DNA from: Gemmatimonadota bacterium
GTDB taxonomy: Bacteria > Gemmatimonadota > Gemmatimonadetes > Longimicrobiales > Gaopeijiaceae
Direction: 5' to 3'
DNA: 64,000 bases
Assembly (NCBI GenBank): GCA_041390125.1
Contig: JAWKQN010000010.1
Span: forward strand, 62,001 to 126,000
The notes beneath the pieces were generated by a model. That model did not search any database, had not been told where the DNA came from, and worked only from the letters and a program-made list of their open reading frames with translations. Numbering within the stretch: the first letter of the stretch is position 1; each line of letters starts with the position of its first letter. Below, in pieces: positions 9,543 to 18,559 of the stretch. Position numbers and translations under genes: made by a program.

Positions 9543-12500
9543 CTACGGCGATCGCGGTCGTCCCGGGGCCCGCGGCGGCCGGAGCGGCCGAGGCCCGGGA
9601 GGCCGCGGCGGCCGGGTCTGGAGCGTCGAGACGGGACGCTCGACCGCGTCCGCGGCGGCCGGGGGATCGTCCCGTTCGACCCGGGGCGGTTCCGGCGCGG
9701 CGTCGTCGGGCGCCGGAGCGGCCGGGACCGGAGAGCCTGTCTCCGCACGTCCGGCGGTCGGCGCGGTCGTCACCTGCAGCGGCGCCCCGTCCCGCAGCAG
9801 CCAGGTCGCGATCCGACCGCGCGCCTCCGGCCGCGACAGATAGCCGAGGTGGGAGACCGCCTCCCCTCCCCGCAACGTCCACGACTCCTCCGCCGCCGCA
9901 CCGACCGACGCGGCGGGCACCACCAGATCGTTGGCGCCGCCGAAGAGATCCCCGATCTGTCGATCCAGGAGCGTACGGAGGATCCCCGGGCGGGTCGCCG
10001 ACGTGATGTCGGAGGCCAACCCGTACCACTCGACAGACGGCGGTGGCGGGGTCAGGCCGGAGAGGAAGGCGGAGCCCGGCGCCATCGCCTGGATGCCGCG
10101 CAGCTCGCCCAGGCCACCGACCGCGAGCCGCTTCATCAGCTCCAGGACGGTTCCTCCGAGCTCGGTGGGATCGGCCAGCGCCAGCAGGTTGGTCAGCACG
10201 CTGAGCAGGGTCTCCAGGTGCGCCAGGTCCGCGAGGGGCGTCCCCCCGTCGGGGCTTCCCGCGCACACGAGCCGCCGCACCGACAGCGGCGCTTCGCTCG
10301 CGCGCCCCCGTGCAGCGAGCGCCCGACCCACGAGGCCGCCGCGCGAATGGCCCAGCACGTCCACGTCGAGCCGGAGGCCGGCGGGCAGGCTCGCGACCAT
10401 CGCGTCGACGGTCTGGTCCGGGTCCTGGGACAGGGTCGCGTGCTCGAAGGCGATCACCCGTCCTGCATACCGGCCCGCGACCTCCTGCAGGAAGGCCGGG
10501 GTCAGGTCCCGGACCGTGCGGGTCGCGCCGCCGAACACGCCGTGCAGGAGCACCAGCGTCGGGCCCTCGCCGAGCACCGGCCACTCCTCTGCCTGGACGG
10601 GCCGGACCGTCGCGGCGTCTCCGTCCGCGTCCATCCACATCCAGCGGCCCGGCCGTCGGCGCGTCTCCCAGCGCGCCACCGCATTCCCGATCAGGGGTTC
10701 GGCGAGAGGGAAGAGGACCCGGTCCACGAGCAGCTTTCCCGCAAGCGCGCCGACGGCTCCCCGCGCATCCCGGCCGTCGGCTCCGCGCGCATCCTCGGGA
10801 ACCGCTGCCGGCGGAGGTGCGGCGATCCGATACCGACGCCCGCGCGTGCCCTCTGCCGCCGGGTCCGCGCCCCGCGCGCTGCTCAGTCCGGGCTCCGGGA
10901 GATGCCAGCGCACCAGACCCCGGTCGTCCGTGGTGAGCAGCAGCTCGCTCCAGCCCTCCTCCGCGTCCGGTGCGACGTACTCGATCGGCGCCCCGCGGCT
11001 GCCCGTCCCGCTCTCCACCGGGAAGCGGTCCGCCGAGACGAAGCCGTGCTCGGCCATCAAGGCCTGCAAGCGACCCGCCGGACTGTCCGACGGAGGAAAC
11101 GCGGACGGCGAGGTGGCTCCGTTCTGACGTCGCGGCGACGCCGTCGACGGGGACGGACCGGCGGCGGTCGTCGTGTCGGACGCTCCGCTCGTCGGGCGCT
11201 CCGCCCTCTCCGGCTCCGGCGCGGCCTCGGCCTGGACCCGGGCAGCCTCCACGACGGGCTCCGCCGCACTCTCCTCCGGAGCGCGCAGGACGAATCCCAC
11301 CGACACGGTGCCCCAGTCGTCGGCCGGGACCAGCGTGAGCCCACGGGACGCCGCCGCCGGCGACGCCAGCAGCTCCGCCAACGGGCTCGTGCCGCCGCGG
11401 CTGGCGGCCCGCTGGGAGACGTCCAGGTCGGTCTCCTGCCGCGTGAGGAAGAACTTCAGGACCTCGATGCCTTCCTGCGGTGAGGCGACCCATGGATTGG
11501 CGCCGTACGGGAAGCCGTCCTCCCAGCTCACGGTCGTGCCCTGGCCCGCCGTCAACGAAACCCATGGGTTCTGCGGGCTGCTGGGGTGCAGCCACACGCC
11601 CGACAGGATCGGGACCACCTCGCCGGTCATCCGGAAGTCGAAGCCGGTCACCCAGATCTTCTCCACCCCCGTGTGCACCAGGCGGATGTCGATCCGCTCA
11701 CCGGCCGTCAGGGCCGGCAACGACTCGCCGTCCGCAGGCACGACGGGCGCCCAGGATCCGTCCGCCGCCTGGCGCACCAGATCGACCCGGACCTCCCGGG
11801 CGACGCGACTGCCCGGATTGTCGATCGCGAGGGTGAAGCGGTAGCGCGACCAGAGGCGGAGGTTCTCCACCACCTGCGCGGCGCCACGCTCGTCCGCCGG
11901 CTTCGGCGGCATCATGAACTCGCCTCCCTCGGAGACCACCACCCAGTGCGGTCCGTCCAGCCGGGGGAGTCCGGAGAGCTCCGCGGGGGGCTCGCCCGCC
12001 ACCAGAACCACCTTCACGGATTCGCCGTCCTCCACCCGCTCGAGCAGGCGCCGCTCCTGATCGAGCCTGCGCGCCATCTCGGTCCAGGCGGCCGGATCCT
12101 CGTGGCCCGCGCCCAGCATGCGCACACGCAGACGGCGATCTCCGAAGTCGCGCGCCACCTCCACGGCCCAGGCCCCGGCGGCGATGGCACCCGCGTCGTC
12201 CCCCTCCACGTCGGCGAACGACTGCACGGCACCCACGCGGGTCACGCGCAGCGTGCCCAGTTGCGACGCCTCCGTTGCCTCACGCGTACCGGCCGGATGG
12301 ACGGCCCACACGGACCCCACCTGCAGCCCGTGCGCGGCACCTCCGGCCAGGGTGACCTGCGCCCCCTGCCGGTCCGCCACCTTCACGAACGCGAGCGGCT
12401 CGATCTCCTCGGTGTCGAAGAGCAGCCGATGCTCCGCGCCTTCGATCTGGGGATGCTGACTCGCGCTCTTGGCCCGCGCCGCGCTGGTGACCTGCACGGC

Positions 12501-13301
12501 CACCTCGTCGAACACGTCGCGGTACGTCGCGCCGGGCGCCGCGTGCAGGAGCGCCTGATGCAGGAACCAGGTGAGCGCCCCGTGCTTCACGGGCGGGCTG
12601 TGGCCGCCCACTTCGTGCTCGTACGACAACTCCGTATCGCGACAACCGGCGATCAATACGTAGTGACCCTGCGGGGAGCGCCACCCCGACCCGCTGCGCT
12701 GGCGGGACCGCTCCAGCGCCGCCCGGTCCTCGGGCGACAGCCGCAGCGGTTCGAGCAGTTGCGCGGGGCGCCGGTCCGCGGGAACCGCGCGCGCGACGAG
12801 GTCGCCGCCGCGCGAGATGGTGCCCGAGTGACAACAGTCGAAGATCATCGTGATGTTGTGCGTCCGCTCGCCGAGCCGCAGCAGCTTCGCGTGGATCTCG
12901 TCGTCCGTGATGTCGAGCACCTCGGGGTGATCCGCGAACTCGTCGGGCTGTGACCAGCGCACCGCGTCCGACGGTACGATGGTGCTGTCGTGGCCATCCG
13001 CCTCGTCGAGGTCGCGGTCGGCCACGCGCGAGCCGTGGCCGGCGTAGAAGACCACCACCATGTCCCCGGGGGACGTCTCCTCGATGAGGCCGTCGAACGC
13101 CTCCAGGATCCGCGTGCGCGTCGCGTCCTCGTCCGCCAGGAAGCGGACGTTCGCAGCCGGGATGCGGTACTTGTCCTCGAGCAACGCCCGCATCAGGCGC
13201 GCGTCGTTCACGCACCCGGAGAGATCGGCGACGCTGTCGCTCGCGTAGCGATCGATGCCGATGACGAGCGCGCGACGGCCCCGCGGCGGATCCGACGTCA
13301 T
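9543..13301 (-). CDS. Caspase-lipase fusion: peptidase C14, DUF4384-like middle, C-terminal alpha/beta hydrolase
   Basis: This 1252-aa protein starts at ATG 13301 with GGAG 7 nt upstream. Residues 10-300 are a metacaspase/orthocaspase-type C14 domain with His89 (YAGHG) and Cys157 (FDCCHSG). The middle (about 300-640) is beta-rich with segments resembling DUF4384 (FRFT-type strands, NPWVS). A low-complexity Glu/Pro/Ser linker follows, and the C-terminus (about 890-1180) is an alpha/beta hydrolase of the PGAP1/esterase type: LVLLHGVFGG, nucleophile Ser986 in GHSRGG, Asp1125 (ANDLVVP) and His1151 (VSHLGYLS). The tail is Pro/Arg-rich. No signal peptide is seen. It is the last gene of an operon with the Arg-Gly repeat protein (9-bp gap) and a kinase. 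Both enzymatic units keep their catalytic residues, so the caspase could release or activate a lipase that attacks membranes. That coupling is inference. Confidence 0.88.
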   Translation of the reverse strand: MTSDPPRGRRALVIGIDRYASDSVADLSGCVNDARLMRALLEDKYRIPAANVRFLADEDATRTRILEAFDGLIEETSPGDMVVVFYAGHGSRVADRDLDEADGHDSTIVPSDAVRWSQPDEFADHPEVLDITDDEIHAKLLRLGERTHNITMIFDCCHSGTISRGGDLVARAVPADRRPAQLLEPLRLSPEDRAALERSRQRSGSGWRSPQGHYVLIAGCRDTELSYEHEVGGHSPPVKHGALTWFLHQALLHAAPGATYRDVFDEVAVQVTSAARAKSASQHPQIEGAEHRLLFDTEEIEPLAFVKVADRQGAQVTLAGGAAHGLQVGSVWAVHPAGTREATEASQLGTLRVTRVGAVQSFADVEGDDAGAIAAGAWAVEVARDFGDRRLRVRMLGAGHEDPAAWTEMARRLDQERRLLERVEDGESVKVVLVAGEPPAELSGLPRLDGPHWVVVSEGGEFMMPPKPADERGAAQVVENLRLWSRYRFTLAIDNPGSRVAREVRVDLVRQAADGSWAPVVPADGESLPALTAGERIDIRLVHTGVEKIWVTGFDFRMTGEVVPILSGVWLHPSSPQNPWVSLTAGQGTTVSWEDGFPYGANPWVASPQEGIEVLKFFLTRQETDLDVSQRAASRGGTSPLAELLASPAAASRGLTLVPADDWGTVSVGFVLRAPEESAAEPVVEAARVQAEAAPEPERAERPTSGASDTTTAAGPSPSTASPRRQNGATSPSAFPPSDSPAGRLQALMAEHGFVSADRFPVESGTGSRGAPIEYVAPDAEEGWSELLLTTDDRGLVRWHLPEPGLSSARGADPAAEGTRGRRYRIAAPPPAAVPEDARGADGRDARGAVGALAGKLLVDRVLFPLAEPLIGNAVARWETRRRPGRWMWMDADGDAATVRPVQAEEWPVLGEGPTLVLLHGVFGGATRTVRDLTPAFLQEVAGRYAGRVIAFEHATLSQDPDQTVDAMVASLPAGLRLDVDVLGHSRGGLVGRALAARGRASEAPLSVRRLVCAGSPDGGTPLADLAHLETLLSVLTNLLALADPTELGGTVLELMKRLAVGGLGELRGIQAMAPGSAFLSGLTPPPPSVEWYGLASDITSATRPGILRTLLDRQIGDLFGGANDLVVPAASVGAAAEESWTLRGGEAVSHLGYLSRPEARGRIATWLLRDGAPLQVTTAPTAGRAETGSPVPAAPAPDDAAPEPPRVERDDPPAAADAVERPVSTLQTRPPRPPGPRPLRPPRAPGRPRSP

Positions 13302-13310
13302 GGACTGCTC

Positions 13311-13877
13311 CTAGCCGAGCCGCTCTTCGAGCGCCGCCAGCCGATCGAGGATGGAGGGACCCTGGCCGTTCCGGTGCTCGGCCCAGCCGGGCCCACCCCG
13401 TCCACCCCGACCCGAACGGGGATCGGCGCCCCGACCGCCGCTGCCGGAGCGGGGGTCGGCACCACGGCCCCCGCTGCCCGAGCGCGGGTCGGCGCCCCGC
13501 CCGCCACTGCCGGAGCGCGGATCGGCACCGCGACCCCCGCTGCCGGAGCGCGGGTCGGCACCGCGGCCCCCACTGCCGGAACGCGGGTCGGCACCGCGAC
13601 CGCCGCTGCCCGATCGCGGGTCGGCACCACGGCCCCCGCTGCCTGAACGCGGATCGGCACCGCGGCCGCCGCTGCCCGAACGGGGATCCGCGCCGCGGGA
13701 GCCGGAGCCGTCCGCCTCGTCGTCGGCCTGCGCCCACTCCTCGGCGTCGGACGCGGTCCCCACCTGCGCCTCCAGGGCCTCCAGGCGGTCGCAGATCGTG
13801 TCGAGGAAGTCCGTGAGGCGGTGCAGATAGTCGTCCAGTTCACGACCAGCGTCTTCGTAGCTCCACATGGTTTCCAC
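13311..13877 (-). CDS. Small coiled-coil protein with nine 11-residue Arg-Gly repeats
   Basis: 188 aa. Residues 1-60 are acidic and helical, with heptad-like DYLHRLTDFLDTICDRLEAL; residues 61-159 are nine tandem copies of an 11-residue Gly/Arg/Ser/Asp unit (core RGADPRSG); the last 29 residues include a second short helix, ILDRLAALEERLG, resembling the end of the first (RLEALEAQVG). I know no family for it. It sits 12 bp after the kinase gene and 9 bp before the caspase-lipase gene, so all three are probably co-transcribed. The helices suggest oligomerisation and the repeat a flexible, basic spacer. Metacaspase-type enzymes cleave after Arg or Lys, so the repeated Arg sites could be substrates for the adjacent caspase (speculative). 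Confidence 0.8.
   Translation of the reverse strand: METMWSYEDAGRELDDYLHRLTDFLDTICDRLEALEAQVGTASDAEEWAQADDEADGSGSRGADPRSGSGGRGADPRSGSGGRGADPRSGSGGRGADPRSGSGGRGADPRSGSGGRGADPRSGSGGRGADPRSGSGGRGADPRSGSGGRGADPRSGRGGRGGPGWAEHRNGQGPSILDRLAALEERLG
13401..13697 (-). repeat. In-frame 33-bp tandem repeat, nine copies
   Basis: Nine contiguous 33-bp units lie inside the small coiled-coil gene. The units differ mainly at third codon positions (GGATCGGC/GGGTCGGC/GGATCCGC variants), while the 11-residue product is nearly invariant, which points to selection on the peptide. Copy number may vary between strains. Confidence 0.93.
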
Positions 13878-13889
13878 CCTCGGTTGAGG

Positions 13890-16800
13890 TCAGGACGGTG
13901 CGATCGACGTGTCTGTGCCTGCGGGCCCGCGGCCGGGCCAGCCCAGCCGTTCGAGCGTGCGGGCGCATTCCGCCCGACGAGCGTCTCCTCCGGCGGCCAC
14001 CCGACAACTCTCGAGCGCCAGCGGAAGGAAGACGGGATTGGTCTGTGCGTTCGGCTCGGCGAAGCCCCGCAGGAGCCGGTCGGCGACCTCGGGCTCCCCG
14101 GCCTCCAGCTCGAGTCGGGCTCGAACCAGCCGCTCCACGCTCAGCGGCGCCAGCAGCTCCCAATACAGGAACGACGGGGGCGCCTGCGCCGTGAGCGCGC
14201 GGAACTGCTCGAGGGCGGCGGTGGAGTCCCCCGTGCTCAACGTGATGTGTGCCGCCAACGCGTCGGCCAGGCTGCTCGTGTAGGCCTGGTCGAGGGGATC
14301 CTGCCCCGCGGCGATCTCCCGCAGTCGCTCGAGCGCGCGCTCCGCCGTCGCGCCGTCTTCGTTGCGGGATGCCCAGAACCCGAGCAGCCACAAGGACGTG
14401 CGGTAGTCGATCCCGGTCAGGTCGGGGCCGGCCGCGGCCGCGATGTCGTCGGCCCCGCGCCGGCCGATCGATTCGAGCTGGGGGTACAGCGCGCCCACCA
14501 GCACCGCCAGCTCGGACCAGCGCGTGAGCTCGGCCTCCCGCGCGGCGCGCCAGGCCGGTCGGCCCTTGCTCCACGCAGGAGCGGCGGCCGCCAGGGTCAC
14601 ACCGGACGCGCCCGCTGCAGAGGCGTCGAGAAGGGCCTGCACGGATTCGAAGCCGTCGGCCATCGCCTCCAGGAGCCGCCCGGCGTCCTCGACGCGGTTG
14701 CCGACCAGGAAGGAGCCGGTCAGACCCACGAGGGCGTTCCAGCTCCGGTACCCCGCGTTGGGATCGGCCACCGTGTCGCCGACCAGGAGGGCATGGTAGA
14801 GCACCTCGGAGCACGCGCGCTGGTCGCCGTCCATGCCGAGCTGGGCGGCCGCATAGAGCACCTCCCACGGCCACTCCCGCAGCCGCGGGCCCGGGTCGAG
14901 CGTCGCCGCTCCTCCGTCGGCGCAGCCGATCATGAGATCGATCTGCGCCTGCAACGCGGCGTCGGGTGAACCGTCCACGAACTGCTGGCGCGCTCTGCGG
15001 GCCCGCTCCAGGTCCCCCGCGCGTGTGAGCTCCTCGAGGCGGTGGAAGAGGACATAGCCGGCGAGCGAGTCGAGGCCCTGCGCACGTTCGAAGGGTCCGG
15101 GAGCGGAGGAGGGCACCATGCGGGGCGCCAGATGCCGATAGGTCTCCCCCAACTGCGCCCAGGCCACGGAGAAGAGTGAATCCTCCGCCAGCGCCGCTTC
15201 GAGATGCCGGACGGCGGCTTCCGCGTCGTTGGCCACGTACGCCTGGACCCCGCGCGCGAAGCTCTCGGCGCGTCCGGTCAGCGGCAGGGTCAGCGCCCGG
15301 TCGATCAGCGCGGACGCCGCTGCCGGATCGTGGATCCAGCTCGCCGCCTGGGCTCCGCGGATGCCGGCTACGCCGAACGTGGAGTCGAAGGCGAACGCCT
15401 CGCGGAAGTGGCCGAGCGCGTCGCTGAACTTCGCCCGCCGCAGCGCCGCTTCGCCGAGGAGGAAGCGGGCGACGGCCTCGGGCGGGCGGTTTCCCAGGTC
15501 TGCCTCGACGTCGGGCACCTCCGTCTCGATGAGGCGGGGCAGGAGTCCGTTGAGCGCTCGGAGCCCGGCCCGCCAGGCGTCCCCCAACGCGGCTCCGGCG
15601 TCGGCGGAGGCGATCGCGTCGCCGTCCCGGACCCCGTGCAGCCCGAGCAGAACGCGCGCCGAGTCCCCCTGCTGGATGACCCGACCCCAGACGAAGAAGC
15701 TGCATCCACGCGAGCGCGCGAGCTCGGCCATCCGACCCAGCTCCAGCCGGCGGGGATCGTTGCGGGCCTCGGCGTCCAGGAGTGGCCATCCATCCAACCA
15801 CTGCAGGGGCTCGACGCCGTCGAGCGCATGACCGATGACGGTCGCGACGTCCTCGCCCACCGAGGCGCCGCCCTGGGAGGCGAGGGAGGAGACGAGCGGG
15901 AAGACCATGATGCGGGTCGGCGCGCCCGGGTCGGCCGCGCCTCGCCCCAACAGGTGCCGCCCCCCCAGGGCGGCCACGGCGAGGACCAGCAACGCGGCGC
16001 CGGAGCGCAGCACCGCGGCGCGGCGACGGGGCGGGGGGCGGATCCGACCCGGGCGCCGGCCGCGATCGGGCGCCGAAGCGTGTTCGAGCGCCCGGATCGG
16101 ATCGATGCCGGAGTCGGGTGTCGGAGTCAGGCGCGGGAGCACCAGGCCGCCGAGGAGGCGCTTCGCCTGCATCTCCTCGAGACGCGCCGCCACGTCGGCG
16201 GCGGATCCGGGGCGCCCGTCCGGATCCTTGGTCAGCAGTGCCGCCACCAGGCGCGACAGCGGCTCCGGGACCGAGCGATTCAGCTCGCGCACGGCGGGCG
16301 GATCGAAGCCCACCACGTTGCCCAGCGTGTGCAAGGGGGTCCGGCCCTGGAAGGGCGTCCGGCCCGCGAGCATCTCGTACATCACCACGCCCAGCGCCCA
16401 GAGGTCGGTGCGCGGGTCGACCGCGCGCCCTTCACACTGCTCCGGAGCCATCGAGCGGTACGTTCCCACCGCGGCGTCGGCGGCGGTGAGCGCGGGGTCT
16501 TCGGCGGAAGGATCGAACGAGCGCGCGAGACCGAAGTCGAGGATCTTCGCGGCGCCGTCCGGCGTCACCACGATGTTCTCGCTCTTGAGGTCCCGATGCA
16601 CGAGCCCTCGTTCATGCGCGGCGGCGAGGCCGTCGCAGACGTGCAGGAGGATCCGCAGGCCCGCCTCGGCGGTCAGCCCGCCGTCCACCAGCAGCGAGGA
16701 GAGCGGAGTGCCGTCCACGTACTCCATCACGATGGAGTCGCCCGCGCCGTCCTCGACGATGTCGTAGATCTGCACGACGGCGGGATGGCTCAGGGTGGCG

Positions 16801-17006
16801 ACCGCGCGCGCCTCCCGGCGTAGGCGCTGGCGCTGGGCTTCATCGACCGCCGCGCTCGAGCGCACCCGCTTGATGGCGACCGACCGATCCAGCCGGTCGT
16901 CGTGGGCCAGGAATACTTCACCCATCCCGCCCGCGCCCAGCGGCCGGATGAGCCGGTAGGCACCGATGGTCTGCCCGGACGGATCCGGTGGGGTGTTGGA
17001 GCTCAT
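13890..17006 (-). CDS. Transmembrane Ser/Thr protein kinase with C-terminal TPR-like repeats
   Basis: 1038 aa, ATG 17006 with GAGG 8 nt upstream. Residues 15-285 are a Hanks-type kinase with all key elements: P-loop GAGGMGEV, Lys46 (VAIK), HRDLKSEN with Asp139, DFG with Asp157, and APE. A basic linker leads to one transmembrane helix at about 331-349, followed by about 690 residues rich in Ala/Leu helices resembling the TPR sensor region common in kinases of this type (ALRRAKFSDALGHFREAF). The predicted topology is cytoplasmic kinase and extracytoplasmic TPR region. It heads an operon with the Arg-Gly repeat protein and the caspase-lipase, and is divergent from a second kinase gene across 124 bp. 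It is the likely signalling input of the operon; substrates are unknown. Confidence 0.9.
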   Translation of the reverse strand: MSSNTPPDPSGQTIGAYRLIRPLGAGGMGEVFLAHDDRLDRSVAIKRVRSSAAVDEAQRQRLRREARAVATLSHPAVVQIYDIVEDGAGDSIVMEYVDGTPLSSLLVDGGLTAEAGLRILLHVCDGLAAAHERGLVHRDLKSENIVVTPDGAAKILDFGLARSFDPSAEDPALTAADAAVGTYRSMAPEQCEGRAVDPRTDLWALGVVMYEMLAGRTPFQGRTPLHTLGNVVGFDPPAVRELNRSVPEPLSRLVAALLTKDPDGRPGSAADVAARLEEMQAKRLLGGLVLPRLTPTPDSGIDPIRALEHASAPDRGRRPGRIRPPPRRRAAVLRSGAALLVLAVAALGGRHLLGRGAADPGAPTRIMVFPLVSSLASQGGASVGEDVATVIGHALDGVEPLQWLDGWPLLDAEARNDPRRLELGRMAELARSRGCSFFVWGRVIQQGDSARVLLGLHGVRDGDAIASADAGAALGDAWRAGLRALNGLLPRLIETEVPDVEADLGNRPPEAVARFLLGEAALRRAKFSDALGHFREAFAFDSTFGVAGIRGAQAASWIHDPAAASALIDRALTLPLTGRAESFARGVQAYVANDAEAAVRHLEAALAEDSLFSVAWAQLGETYRHLAPRMVPSSAPGPFERAQGLDSLAGYVLFHRLEELTRAGDLERARRARQQFVDGSPDAALQAQIDLMIGCADGGAATLDPGPRLREWPWEVLYAAAQLGMDGDQRACSEVLYHALLVGDTVADPNAGYRSWNALVGLTGSFLVGNRVEDAGRLLEAMADGFESVQALLDASAAGASGVTLAAAAPAWSKGRPAWRAAREAELTRWSELAVLVGALYPQLESIGRRGADDIAAAAGPDLTGIDYRTSLWLLGFWASRNEDGATAERALERLREIAAGQDPLDQAYTSSLADALAAHITLSTGDSTAALEQFRALTAQAPPSFLYWELLAPLSVERLVRARLELEAGEPEVADRLLRGFAEPNAQTNPVFLPLALESCRVAAGGDARRAECARTLERLGWPGRGPAGTDTSIAPS

Positions 17007-17130
17007 GGGGAAGGCCTCAGGGGGGATTCAGGCCCTGACGCACGGTACGGCGCGACCGGCGACCGGAGCAAGGGAGCCGTCTTGCTGGGAGCCGGTCGGG
17101 CACCGAAGGTATGTGCGTCCTTCCCCGGGA

Positions 17131-18387
17131 GTGCGCGTGGATGTCCCAGGCCTGAGCGGGCTGGAGCCCGAGTTCACGCTCCTTCGCCCATTGGGCGAGG
17201 GCGCCATGGCCGAGGTGTTCCTGGCGCGCGAGGCTGCGCTCGGCCGTCTCGTGGCCATCAAGGTGGTACGGGACACGCTCGCCAGCGACGCCGAGGCCCG
17301 CGCCCGGTTCGAGCGGGAGGCCCGCTCGGCGGCAGGCCTCTCCCATCCCAACGTGGTCGAGGTGCACCGCGTCGCCGCTCTTCCCGACGGCCGTCCGTAT
17401 CTGGTGATGGAGTACGTCGAGGGTCAGAACCTGGCCGACGCCCTGCACGCCGGGACCGTGGACGCCGGGATGGCCCGGGAGGTCCTGCGTGGCGTCGCGT
17501 CGGCCCTGGGCGCGGCGCATGAGCGGGGTATCGTGCACCGCGATGTCCGCCCTGCGAACATCCTCTGGGACCCCCGGCGCCGCCGTGCCGTGCTCACCGA
17601 CTTCGGCATCGCCGGCGTCCTCGAGACCGGCGGCGAGGCGGCGACCCGCCTGACCCGCGCCGGTCAGGTGCTCGGGGATCCGCAGTACACGAGTCCCGAG
17701 CATCTCGTGGGCGATCCCGTCACCGGCGCATCGGACGTCTATGCCCTGGGGATCGTCGGCTATCAGCTCCTGGCCGGGCGGGGCCCCTACGCGGCCCAGG
17801 GTTCCGCGCGGATCGCGGCCGCCCACCTCCGGGAGCAGGCGGTCCCGCTGTCCTCCCTCCGTCCGGATCTGCCGCCGGCCCTGGCACGCCTGCTCACCGC
17901 CTGTCTGGCCAAGCGGCCGGAGCAGCGACCCCGGATGGCCGACCTGGTGGCCCACCTCGAGCGGCCGGACGACGTTCTCGTGAGCGCCAGCGGTGCCCGG
18001 GGCCGCACCCAGTCGCTGGAGGCGGCGGTCGAACAGCTCCCGGCGCTCCAGAGCTTCCTCCAGGAGCTGAAGCGGCGCCGGGTCTTCAACGTGGCGGCCG
18101 TGTATGCCGTAGCCTCCTTCGGCCTGCTCCAGGTGGGGGAGCTGATCCTCCCGGCGCTTCCCGTGCCCGAATGGGCCTACACGGCGTTGGTGGCCACCAT
18201 CCTCGCGGCCTTCCCGGTTGCGCTCGTGCTCGCCTGGATCTTCGACGTGGGGTCGGATGGGCTCACCCGCTCCCGCTCCGATCCGACCAGCGTGCGCGGC
18301 CCCACGCTGCGCGTCCTCCAGGTCACCGGCCTGGCCCTGTCGCTGGGCGTGGCGATTCTCATCGGGTGGTGGATCCTGTCCGCCTGA
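17131..18387 (+). CDS. Ser/Thr protein kinase with three C-terminal transmembrane helices
   Basis: Start assigned at GTG 17131 (418 aa), because the frame upstream runs into the divergent kinase gene and the kinase fold begins about residue 15. P-loop GEGAMAEV (third Gly replaced by Ala), Lys44 (VAIK), HRDVRPAN with Asp138 (the usual Lys of HRDxKPxN is Arg), DFG Asp157 and SPE are present, so it may be active but non-canonical. The C-terminus (about 305-418) has the LKRRRVFNVAAVYAV... GLLQVGELILPAL module found at the C-terminus or centre of many kinases and adenylate cyclases, forming three membrane helices (about 320-336, 350-371, 396-415). It shares a 124-bp divergent region with the kinase-TPR gene, so the two are probably co-regulated. 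Confidence 0.88.
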   Translation: MRVDVPGLSGLEPEFTLLRPLGEGAMAEVFLAREAALGRLVAIKVVRDTLASDAEARARFEREARSAAGLSHPNVVEVHRVAALPDGRPYLVMEYVEGQNLADALHAGTVDAGMAREVLRGVASALGAAHERGIVHRDVRPANILWDPRRRRAVLTDFGIAGVLETGGEAATRLTRAGQVLGDPQYTSPEHLVGDPVTGASDVYALGIVGYQLLAGRGPYAAQGSARIAAAHLREQAVPLSSLRPDLPPALARLLTACLAKRPEQRPRMADLVAHLERPDDVLVSASGARGRTQSLEAAVEQLPALQSFLQELKRRRVFNVAAVYAVASFGLLQVGELILPALPVPEWAYTALVATILAAFPVALVLAWIFDVGSDGLTRSRSDPTSVRGPTLRVLQVTGLALSLGVAILIGWWILSA

Positions 18388-18494
18388 ACGTCCTGACGCG
18401 GATGTGGGGACCTGCCGCGGGGATGCCGTCGCGGTCCCCCGGGGCCCGACCGGGCTTCCCCCCGTTCCAACCTTCCAGCCCTCGGCGCCGTCAT

Positions 18495-18511
18495 AGGTAA
18501 GCATCTTACCT
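18495..18511. promoter_or_regulatory. Perfect 7-bp inverted repeat upstream of padR (candidate operator)
   Basis: AGGTAAG-CAT-CTTACCT is a perfect 7-bp palindrome with a 3-nt spacer, 49 bp upstream of the PadR start and in an A+T-richer patch than its surroundings. PadR-family regulators commonly repress their own operon from short palindromes at this position; binding here is inferred. Confidence 0.55.
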
Positions 18512-18559
18512 GTAGGAAGCCAGACGGTGTGCCCGCCACCAGGGGCCGAAGGGGGAAGG

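Noticed and set aside
13401..13697. CRISPR-like array of nine 33-bp repeats
   Set aside because: The units are contiguous, without spacers, in frame and encode a uniform peptide; no cas genes are present.
13311..13877. Gasdermin next to a caspase
   Set aside because: The 188-aa protein has coiled coils and Gly/Arg repeats, none of the gasdermin beta-sheet pattern; no other candidate gasdermin is in the window.
16966..17130. Extended N-terminus of the second kinase
   Set aside because: It would overlap the divergent kinase gene and the extra residues show no kinase features.
18495..18511. Riboswitch or terminator at the padR palindrome
   Set aside because: It has a short 7-bp stem, no T-run, and sits in the promoter region; an operator fits better.
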